Of a stretch of DNA of 28,096 nt, positions 8,382 to 14,843 are shown piece after piece; position 1 is the stretch's first letter; each line of letters opens with the position of its first letter. Under the pieces are notes generated by a model that ran no database searches, was not told where the DNA came from, and saw only the letters and a program-made list of their open reading frames with translations. The DNA is taken from the NCBI GenBank assembly GCA_047606825.1, contig JASGDY010000079.1, forward strand, positions 1 through 28,096, written 5' to 3'. Origin of the DNA: Rhizosphaericola sp047606825 (lineage in GTDB: Bacteria; Bacteroidota; Bacteroidia; Chitinophagales; Chitinophagaceae). The translations under genes and the position numbers were made by a program.

Positions 8382-9440
8382 TTATTTGTTTCTTGGCCTT
8401 TTCCCTTTGATCGAGATTGTTGTCCCGTTTATTTCATAATAGGCATTGAGCACCTCGCAGATGATGTCCAGTTGAGAGAATAGGTTCTGGTCTGAGATGT
8501 CGCCCGTAAACCGGCAAGTTTCAGGATGCATGGAGCTGGAATCGGGTACTATGGTAATGCCGTAGACATCGGTGAGCTGTGCCAATACCTTGGAAAGCGG
8601 AGCCTCGTCAAAGACAAATTCTGAATGGTTACGTTTTTTGTCTATTTCCCTTATGGGTTTGGGGTCTTTTGCAAGAGAGGTTGTGAGCTTCCGGTTGTTG
8701 CTGTTGTAGGCAACGACTTCGTTAGGCATGAGTACAATCGTGTTGGGAGCGGTTTTTGAATCGCTGTGCTGTTTTCTCTTTTGCTTTTCAGAGTATACGC
8801 TTACTTTTCCGGACATTACTTCCACCTGGCAGATGGAGTCCGTCTTGTTTTGCTGTATCCGGAAAATGGTTCCCAAGTCTTCCGTTACAAGTCCCTTGTC
8901 TGTACGTACGATGAATCGCCGGGTGGGGTCGTGACGTATGTCAAACAGGGCGTCCCCTTTCAGATAAACCTCCCGATATTGTCTTTTTTCGAAGTCTGAG
9001 GGATACGTTAGTGTGCTGTTGGCTTCGAGGGTGACGGTAGAACTGTCGTCCAGCCGTATAAGGTAAGGTTTGCCGTCGTTGTTTTGTATCGAGACGTAAC
9101 TGGTCAATAACCAGTCACGGAAACTGGTGCCGGGGGAATGTTCATATTTGACAAACAACACGGCGGACATAGTAGCTAATACTGCTACACAAGCGGCGAT
9201 ACTCCATCTGTGTATGTATTTTTTCTTTCGGTAGAGGCGCGCTTGCTGAACAAGGCTATTGTTGTCGGAGATCCGATTCCAGATTTTTGCTTCTATTTGT
9301 GTTTTCTGGGCATCTGACAGTTGTAGCCGACTTTCGTCGATCAGACGGCGATACCATTGAAAAACAATCTGCTCTTCTTCCGAAGTACAGTTGCCGGAAA
9401 GATATTTTTTTAATAGTATGTCAAAATCGGTGTAGGACAT
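8382..9440 (-). CDS. FecR-family anti-sigma factor
   Basis: This 352-residue inner-membrane protein has the standard Bacteroidota FecR layout. A cytoplasmic N-terminal region (about 1-75) would bind the sigma factor. One transmembrane helix follows (about 79-96), then a periplasmic FecR domain (about 125-225, including YLIRLDDSSTVTLEANSTL and EVYLKGDALFDI) and a C-terminal DUF4974/STN-like domain (about 265-345). It would relay the receptor's ligand signal across the inner membrane. I chose the ATG at 9440; the frame can start three codons earlier at a TTG, which is less likely. It follows the sigma gene by 57 bases and precedes the STN-bearing receptor, the classic gene order for cell-surface signalling. 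Confidence 0.94.
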   Translation of the reverse strand: MSYTDFDILLKKYLSGNCTSEEEQIVFQWYRRLIDESRLQLSDAQKTQIEAKIWNRISDNNSLVQQARLYRKKKYIHRWSIAACVAVLATMSAVLFVKYEHSPGTSFRDWLLTSYVSIQNNDGKPYLIRLDDSSTVTLEANSTLTYPSDFEKRQYREVYLKGDALFDIRHDPTRRFIVRTDKGLVTEDLGTIFRIQQNKTDSICQVEVMSGKVSVYSEKQKRKQHSDSKTAPNTIVLMPNEVVAYNSNNRKLTTSLAKDPKPIREIDKKRNHSEFVFDEAPLSKVLAQLTDVYGITIVPDSSSMHPETCRFTGDISDQNLFSQLDIICEVLNAYYEINGTTISIKGKRPRNK

Positions 9441-9497
9441 ATATGGCAATATTTCTTCTTTCTATAGTTGACGCTGGAAATCAAAGAAACCCTAAAC

Positions 9498-10055
9498 TCA
9501 TAATAAGAAAAGAAGAAAAATAGCCAAAAAAAATTCTTTCAACTGCCATTTTAGGAATTGTAGGGACTTGGTGATATGATATTCGACGGTTTTCTCGCTG
9601 ATCTTTAACAAGGATGCGATTTCCTTGTTGGATTTGTTGTTATAGCGGCTAAGGCAAAAGATATCTTTTGTTTTTTGAGGTAGTTTGTCGATTGCCAATT
9701 CCACCTCCTGGTCCAACTGCTTCATGGACATTGGCATTTCCGGGCCCTCTCCATATTGCTCAACATGCAGATAGTTCTGTACAAAGACCGAGTGTCTTTT
9801 TTTCTTTCGGTGGAAGTCAATAACCATGTTGTGCAAGGAGGCTGCTAAGTAAGGGCCTAAGTCCTTGATTATAAGTGATGTGCGTTTTTTCCATAGCTTT
9901 TCGAAAAGCTGTTGTAGGACTTCCTCCGCATCTTCTTTGGAGTGCAGGTACTTCAATGCTATGCAGTATAAGTGGTACCAGTATTGCTTGTATATGTATT
10001 CAAATGCCAGCACATCGCCCTTTTTCAAAAGGGTGAGCAACGTATTTTCTTCCAT
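9498..10055 (-). CDS. ECF-type RNA polymerase sigma factor (FecI-like)
   Basis: This 185-residue sigma-70 family protein has region 2 at about residues 10-80 (including DAEEVLQQLFEKLWKKR) and region 4 at about 120-172. In region 4, LPQKTKDIFCLSRYNNKSNK is followed by the helix-turn-helix EIASLLKISEKTVEYHI. This matches Bacteroidota ECF factors paired with FecR. I chose the ATG at 10055; the frame can also start seven codons earlier at a TTG. The C-terminus ends in an unusual hydrophobic stretch (FFLAIFLLFLL) that could be a weak membrane contact. It is the first gene of the signalling cluster and probably controls the receptor, isomerase-like and GH3 genes. Confidence 0.94.
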   Translation of the reverse strand: MEENTLLTLLKKGDVLAFEYIYKQYWYHLYCIALKYLHSKEDAEEVLQQLFEKLWKKRTSLIIKDLGPYLAASLHNMVIDFHRKKKRHSVFVQNYLHVEQYGEGPEMPMSMKQLDQEVELAIDKLPQKTKDIFCLSRYNNKSNKEIASLLKISEKTVEYHITKSLQFLKWQLKEFFLAIFLLFLL

Positions 10056-10233
10056 ATAAAAGCCATTTCCGTTCAATGCAATCGTGCGATGTTTTACGTC
10101 CTATTCATTTGCTGTGCTAAAAATATGCTTTTTTGGATATATACATCGTACGGGGTAGTCAATCGTTGAATTTTTATCCAAAAATTTTGAAAAATTGCTG
10201 GACATTGGCATGGGTGCATAGAAGACAGGCTCT

Positions 10234-10268
10234 GAAAGTCGTTGCCTTTAAGTAGAAAGTCGTTGCCT
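10234..10268. repeat. Short tandem duplication across the exporter stop codon
   Basis: GAAAGTCGTTGCCT occurs at 10234-10247 and again at 10255-10268, a 21-base (seven-codon) period. On the minus strand it encodes RQRLST followed by the stop and then RQRLSE. The stop codon therefore lies between two copies of the same coding-like unit. Confidence 0.6.
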
Positions 10269-11204
10269 GCTGGCGGTTTTCCTTCCTGTCCAATAGGCAG
10301 ACATATTGATGAACAATACGCCGAACAATATGACAGCCAGCCCTATTATTTGTAAGAAAGAAACGGATTCGTGGCCAAACAGGCATCCCAATAATACAGC
10401 GATGACCGGATTGACATAGGCGTGCGTGCTGACCTGCATAGCGGAGCGGACTTTGAGCAGCCATATATAGGCGCTATATCCTGCCAATGACCCAAAAAAG
10501 ATTAAATAGACGACCGACGCAATGGATGCTTTGGGGATTGCCTGCCAGTTGATGCTCCTAAAATCACCGTTGAAGAAGCCGCCAATACTGAAAGCGATAC
10601 CTGCCGTCAGCATCTGCCAACCAACCGACACCCATATATTGCCCTTTTCGGATGTACGGTATTTTGAATAAAGAGAACCTATTGCCCACGTAGATGGTGC
10701 GATTGTCAATACGACCAAAGCAATGACTTGCCGCCTGCCGATACTGCCGGAAAGGAAACTGGAAAGCTGTTCTCCAAACAAAAGCAGCATACCCACAAGT
10801 CCCAGCATCAATCCCATGATGACATAGCCGTTTCCGAGGTTTTCTTTCCAGTTGCGTTTGTCCAATAGGACAAACCATAACGAAACGCCCGAACCCATGA
10901 TTGCTGCCAAACTACTAGGGACGTACTGTTCTGCCCAGATAAATAGTCCGTTGTCGATAAACAGCAACAACAGTCCTGTGAAGACAGCTACCTTGATTTG
11001 GTTCCAATTGAAGATTTTGAGGTTTCTGGATTTGCACCATACCAATAATATAGTTCCTGCGGTGACGAAACGAAACGCACCAATCTCCATCGGCGTGAAC
11101 CCTGTCAGCGCGTTCTGTATGAAGAAATAAGTAGACCCCCATACGATGTAAACGATGGTAAAGGCCAGTAGGACATATAATGTGGGTGTGTTTTTGTGGG
11201 ACAT
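10248..11204 (-). CDS. DMT-superfamily (EamA) permease, probable metabolite or amino-acid exporter
   Basis: This 318-residue polytopic membrane protein has about ten hydrophobic helices arranged as two EamA repeats, opening with the family-typical VYIVWGSTYFFIQ. Members export amino acids, nucleosides or drugs across the inner membrane; the sequence does not tell which. The gene starts 19 bases after an Lrp/AsnC-type regulator on the same strand, so the pair is likely an operon in which the regulator senses an amino acid and controls its efflux. The C-terminus is cytoplasmic and basic (GRKTASRQRLST), and a 21-base tandem duplication spans its stop codon. Confidence 0.88.
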   Translation of the reverse strand: MSHKNTPTLYVLLAFTIVYIVWGSTYFFIQNALTGFTPMEIGAFRFVTAGTILLVWCKSRNLKIFNWNQIKVAVFTGLLLLFIDNGLFIWAEQYVPSSLAAIMGSGVSLWFVLLDKRNWKENLGNGYVIMGLMLGLVGMLLLFGEQLSSFLSGSIGRRQVIALVVLTIAPSTWAIGSLYSKYRTSEKGNIWVSVGWQMLTAGIAFSIGGFFNGDFRSINWQAIPKASIASVVYLIFFGSLAGYSAYIWLLKVRSAMQVSTHAYVNPVIAVLLGCLFGHESVSFLQIIGLAVILFGVLFINMSAYWTGRKTASRQRLST

Positions 11205-11223
11205 CTGTTAACGGATGGACGGA

Positions 11224-11691
11224 TTATGAAAACGATAGTTGTTGGCTGTCTTTGATGGTCTCTAGGACGATGATTGTCTGCGTCTCGACGATACTTGTGA
11301 TAGGGCTCAGGGATTTGCGCATGACCTCCATGAGTTTCTCTGAATTTTCCACGCGTATCTTGACCAAAAAGCAATACACGCCAGTGATATTGTGCACTTC
11401 CAATATCTCGGGGATTTTGGCCAAAGCTTTTCCAGTTTCGTCTGAACCTATGGCATCCTTGGTTTTGATTTGGATAAAGGCCAGTAGGTTCAGTCCGACT
11501 GCGGCGGGGTTGATGTTGACTTCGTAGCCGGTGATGACAGTCTTTTGTTCTAGTTTTTTTACGCGTTCCAATATGCCGGAAGGTGCCATGCCCAACTCAC
11601 GGGCGAGGTCGGCATTGGAGATGCGGGCATTGCCTTGAAGCGTGCGCAATATCTGCAAGTCTGTATTGTCTAAAACGAATTGATTTGCCAT
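11224..11691 (-). CDS. Lrp/AsnC-family transcriptional regulator
   Basis: This 155-residue protein has an N-terminal helix-turn-helix (about residues 8-55; LDNTDLQILRTLQGNARISN through GMAPSGILERVKKLE). A C-terminal RAM domain (about 65-150) binds small ligands, usually amino acids, and mediates oligomerisation. The length is normal for the family. The ATG at 11691 fits family alignments and no other in-frame ATG lies before residue 35. The start codon sits inside an 18-bp palindrome, suggesting autoregulation. It is followed by a DMT exporter gene after 19 bases, so it probably controls that exporter in response to an amino acid or related metabolite. Confidence 0.95.
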   Translation of the reverse strand: MANQFVLDNTDLQILRTLQGNARISNADLARELGMAPSGILERVKKLEQKTVITGYEVNINPAAVGLNLLAFIQIKTKDAIGSDETGKALAKIPEILEVHNITGVYCFLVKIRVENSEKLMEVMRKSLSPITSIVETQTIIVLETIKDSQQLSFS

Positions 11692-11700
11692 CTGGCAAAT
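11683..11700. promoter_or_regulatory. Perfect 18-bp palindrome over the Lrp start codon
   Basis: ATTTGCCA (11683-11690) and TGGCAAAT (11693-11700) are exact inverted copies around a 2-base centre. The palindrome contains the start codon (11691-11689) and most of the -7 box of the gene. This is a natural place for an Lrp-type dimer to bind and repress its own gene; binding is inferred. Confidence 0.55.
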
Positions 11701-11703
11701 GTA
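11696..11703 (-). promoter_or_regulatory. Candidate -7 box of the Lrp-type gene, implying a leaderless start
   Basis: TACATTTG on the minus strand matches TAnnTTTG exactly and ends only 4 bases before the ATG. Transcription starting about 7 bases downstream would begin at or near the start codon. I see no -33 element at good spacing. Confidence 0.35.
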
Positions 11704-11806
11704 GTGAATATTATTCTGTAAAATTATTTAATTTAGAATATTGTTCGTTTTTTATTTATTTTTTGTGTATGTTATGTTTTAAATCTGGCTTTTCTTGTGA
11801 ACATCC

Positions 11807-13414
11807 TTACAAAACGATGTTTTGGGCAATCGCACTATGGTCCGGATAGTCTGTATTGTAATGCAGGCCGCGGCTTTCTTTTCTGAATTGCGCACATTTC
11901 ACGATAAGGTAGCTGACTGTAATCAGGTTGCGGAGTTGGCAGAGTTGTGGGGAGACTTTTGTCGATTTGTACATCGATTCCGTTTCTTCAAACAAAAGGT
12001 CGAGCCTCTTGGATGCCCGCAACAGACGCTCGTCGGTACGCACGATGCCAACATAGCTGCTCATGATTTGTTGCAGTTCTTTTTGGCTTTGGGTAATCAT
12101 GACCATTTCCTTTGGAGCGGCTGTTCCTCGGGCGTTCCAGTCGGGAAACAGGGATTCATCGATGATGGTTTCCAGTCCGGCTTTCATTTTCTTTTCCGTA
12201 TCGATAAAGGCGCGGTGTCCAAATACCATCGCTTCCAACAAACTGTTGGATGCCAATCGGTTGGCACCGTGCAGGCCGGTGCTGCTGCATTCGCCGCACG
12301 CATATAGATGTTGGATGGAGGTACGCGCCCAGACATCCGTCTTGATGCCGCCGCAACTGTAATGTGCGGCAGGCGCGACGGGAATCATGTCTTTGGATAC
12401 GTCGATGCCGATACGGAGACAATATTCGTAGATATTGGGGAAATGGTGTTTGAATTTTTCCTGGTCCATGTGTCGGCAGTCGAGCCATACATAGTCCGCG
12501 CCGCTTTTCTTCATTTCGTTGTCGATGGCGCGTGCGACGATGTCACGAGGTGCGAGGTCTTTGCGTGCGTCGTAGTGTTCCATAAATGCTTCGCCCGCCG
12601 CGTTGCGCAGGATGCCACCGTCGCCGCGCACCGCTTCCGTAATCAGAAATGACGGTGAAACGCCGGGCTGGAACAATGCCGTCGGGTGGAACTGGATAAA
12701 TTCCATGTTTTCGATGCGGCCTTTAGCGCGGTAGACCATTGCCACACCGTCGCCCGTCGCAATCGTCGGGTTGGTCGTCGTGAGATAGGCCTGTCCCGCG
12801 CCGCCGCTCGCCAACAGGGTAATCGGTGCGATGATTTTTTCGATTTTTTTTGATTTCAGGTTGAGGACATACACGCCGTAGCAACGGATGTCCGGCGTGG
12901 ACTTGGTCACGAGGTAGCCGAGATGGTGCTGCGTGATGATGTCGATTACGAAACAGTCTTTCAACAGTTCGATATTGGGCAACTGTTCCATTTTGGCAAT
13001 CAGCGTTCTTTCGACTTCCCAGCCTGTGATGTCCTTGTAATGGAGGATGCGAAACTCGCTGTGTCCGCCCTCTCTGCCCAATGCATAGTCGCCGTCGTCG
13101 GTTTTGTCAAAATCCGCGCCGTATTTGATGATTTCGCGGATGCGTTTGGGGCCTTCCTTGACGACGATTTCGACGGCTTCGGGATTGCAAAGGCCATCTC
13201 CGGCAATGAGGGTATCTTCTATATGTTTTTCGTAGCTGTCGCGGACTTTGTCCCAGACGCCTGCGATGCCGCCTTGCGCGTACTTGGTATTGGTCTCGTC
13301 GGTCTGCGTCTTAGTGATGATGGTTACTTTCTTTTCGGGAAATTTTTCCGCTGTCTTGATGGCGTAGGTCAAACCTGCAATGCCGCTTCCTATGACTAAA
13401 AAATCTGTTTGCAT
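11807..13414 (-). CDS. nadB: L-aspartate oxidase
   Basis: This 535-residue flavoprotein oxidises L-aspartate to iminoaspartate, the first step of de novo NAD synthesis via quinolinate. The N-terminal FAD-binding motif is VIGSGIAGLTYAI (residues 7-19). Further family signatures are NTKYAQGGIAGVW, the GREGGHSEFRILH block, ASGGAGQAYLTTTNP, FIQFHPTALF and PAAHYSCGGIKTD. The CGECSSTGLHGANRLASNSLLEA block near the C-terminal part of the FAD domain is also typical of NadB. The C-terminal helical domain is present, so the protein looks full-length. nadA and nadC are not adjacent. It diverges from a glycosyltransferase gene across a 191-base region that contains two dyad elements, which may regulate one or both genes. 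Confidence 0.96.
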   Translation of the reverse strand: MQTDFLVIGSGIAGLTYAIKTAEKFPEKKVTIITKTQTDETNTKYAQGGIAGVWDKVRDSYEKHIEDTLIAGDGLCNPEAVEIVVKEGPKRIREIIKYGADFDKTDDGDYALGREGGHSEFRILHYKDITGWEVERTLIAKMEQLPNIELLKDCFVIDIITQHHLGYLVTKSTPDIRCYGVYVLNLKSKKIEKIIAPITLLASGGAGQAYLTTTNPTIATGDGVAMVYRAKGRIENMEFIQFHPTALFQPGVSPSFLITEAVRGDGGILRNAAGEAFMEHYDARKDLAPRDIVARAIDNEMKKSGADYVWLDCRHMDQEKFKHHFPNIYEYCLRIGIDVSKDMIPVAPAAHYSCGGIKTDVWARTSIQHLYACGECSSTGLHGANRLASNSLLEAMVFGHRAFIDTEKKMKAGLETIIDESLFPDWNARGTAAPKEMVMITQSQKELQQIMSSYVGIVRTDERLLRASKRLDLLFEETESMYKSTKVSPQLCQLRNLITVSYLIVKCAQFRKESRGLHYNTDYPDHSAIAQNIVL

Positions 13415-13519
13415 ACTTTTGATTCAAATGTGTAAACGTACAAAAAAGTTTCGGGCTGGTTTTTAATCCTTTACATTTCTCTTGAAAATGAATGTTTTTG
13501 ATTGGACAAGAGCAACTGC

Positions 13520-13571
13520 CATGAAATTTTTCATTCATCCTATGGGTAATATATGAATGAAAAATTTCATG
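13520..13571. promoter_or_regulatory. 19-bp perfect inverted repeat made of two ATGAAA-N2-TTTCAT dyads
   Basis: Arms at 13520-13538 and 13553-13571 are exact inverted copies around a 14-base spacer. Each arm also contains its own palindrome, ATGAAA-N2-TTTCAT, at 13521-13534 and 13557-13570, with centres 36 bases apart. The right arm directly abuts a -7 box for the glycosyltransferase. The genes diverge, so it is not a terminator. It looks like a double operator. Confidence 0.6.
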
Positions 13572-13579
13572 TACGTTTG
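13572..13579 (+). promoter_or_regulatory. Candidate -7 box of the glycosyltransferase gene
   Basis: TACGTTTG matches TAnnTTTG exactly, 26 bases before the ATG at 13606. The dyad element occupies the place where the -33 contact would be, and no TTTG is seen there. A bound protein could block or activate polymerase. Confidence 0.4.
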
Positions 13580-13605
13580 TTTCTCCCCAAAACGTTTTTT
13601 CGCGC

Positions 13606-14760
13606 ATGGTTTTATTTTTCACTGGACTGGTTCTGGTCGTCTTGCTCGGTTATGTCGTCTTGCTTTTGCAATACAGAAGATGGTTTGTGCAACTGAAGGA
13701 ATTTCAGGTGCCGGATGCTGTTTCGACTGGGGATATCCGTTTTTCCATTGTCGTTCCTGCAAGGGACGAAGCACAAAACATCGCCCCCTGCCTGCAATCC
13801 ATATTGGCCAACGACTATCCTTGGGCGCAATATGAAATCATCGTCATTGACGATTTCTCCACGGACGAAACGCCTGATATCGTCAGGGATTTTGGGAAAA
13901 AATACCTGAACGTGCGTCTGCTGCACATGAGTGAACTTATCCCCAATGCTGCGCAGCTCAATTCCTACAAGAAAAAAGCCATAGAACTGGCGATTGGTAA
14001 GGCTTCCGGCGACTGGATTGTCACGACGGACGCGGACTGTACGGTCGGCAAAAAATGGCTGACTACCTTTGCCCAGTATATCGTGCAGACAGAAAATGTG
14101 TTTGTCGCCGCGCCTGTCAAATTCAGTAACGATGGGAGTCTCATCAGCATTTTTCAGGGGTTGGATTTTCTGAGTTTGCAGGGAATTACGGCGGCGTCTG
14201 TGTCTGCGGGTTTTCATAGCATGTGCAACGGCGCCAATCTCTGTTATAAAAAAACGGCGTTTTACGCAGTCGAGGGTTTCAAAGGCGTGGACCTGTTGGC
14301 GAGTGGGGATGATATGTTCCTGATGCACAAGATATCGAAGGCGTTTCCCGGTAAAATCGGTTATCTGTTTAGCCAGGATGCCATCGTGTCAACGCTGCCG
14401 ATGCCAGACGTATATTCTTTTCTCAACCAACGCATCCGTTGGGCAAGCAAGGCCGACAGTTATCAGGACAAAAAAATCATGGCCATTTTGGCAGGTGTCT
14501 ATCTGTTCAATGTGTTGTTGCTTGTCGCACTGTTGCTTTGTTTTTTCTATCCGAAATTTATATTGACGTGGCTTGCCTTCATGGCGACAAAGATTGTATT
14601 TGAAATGTTTTTTTTGCTGCCGGTCGCAGATTTTTATAAGATTCGTCCACTGCTGTTGTATTTTCCGTTGATGGAGTTCCCGCATATTGTGTACACCGTA
14701 TTAGCAGGTTTTCTGGGGAAATTTGGGAAATACCAGTGGAAAGGGAGGCGCATAAGATAG
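13606..14760 (+). CDS. Membrane-bound family 2 glycosyltransferase
   Basis: This 384-residue protein has one N-terminal transmembrane helix (about 1-22) and a GT-A catalytic domain with FSIVVPARDEAQNI (about 46-59). IVIDDFSTDETPD (about 80-92) is the nucleotide-binding acidic motif, TTDADC (about 139-144) the metal-binding DxD-like motif, and GDDMFL (about 235-240) supplies the catalytic-base region. QRIRWASK (about 275) resembles the Q/RxxRW motif of processive enzymes. Two or three C-terminal helices (about 295-370) follow. It would transfer a sugar from a nucleotide or lipid donor to a cell-envelope acceptor at the inner membrane; donor and product are unknown. The start is the ATG at 13606, preceded by the dyads and a -7 box. 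The GH2 gene begins 84 bases downstream, but a shared function is not obvious. Confidence 0.9.
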   Translation: MVLFFTGLVLVVLLGYVVLLLQYRRWFVQLKEFQVPDAVSTGDIRFSIVVPARDEAQNIAPCLQSILANDYPWAQYEIIVIDDFSTDETPDIVRDFGKKYLNVRLLHMSELIPNAAQLNSYKKKAIELAIGKASGDWIVTTDADCTVGKKWLTTFAQYIVQTENVFVAAPVKFSNDGSLISIFQGLDFLSLQGITAASVSAGFHSMCNGANLCYKKTAFYAVEGFKGVDLLASGDDMFLMHKISKAFPGKIGYLFSQDAIVSTLPMPDVYSFLNQRIRWASKADSYQDKKIMAILAGVYLFNVLLLVALLLCFFYPKFILTWLAFMATKIVFEMFFLLPVADFYKIRPLLLYFPLMEFPHIVYTVLAGFLGKFGKYQWKGRRIR

Positions 14761-14843
14761 CCTGTTCAAGCAGTACAGTGCAGGATGATTATGTCATAAT
14801 GCCCCGTACCTTTAACCTCGATTTTTTATCTCAACGATTGCAT

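Noticed and set aside
13520..13571. Invertible promoter (phase-variable switch) reading of the 19-bp inverted repeat
   Set aside because: The 14-base spacer is far too short for a typical invertible segment, and no recombinase gene is nearby.
14736..14843. Longer GH2 start overlapping the glycosyltransferase end
   Set aside because: The extension precedes a clear signal peptide at 14844 and would bury it inside the protein.
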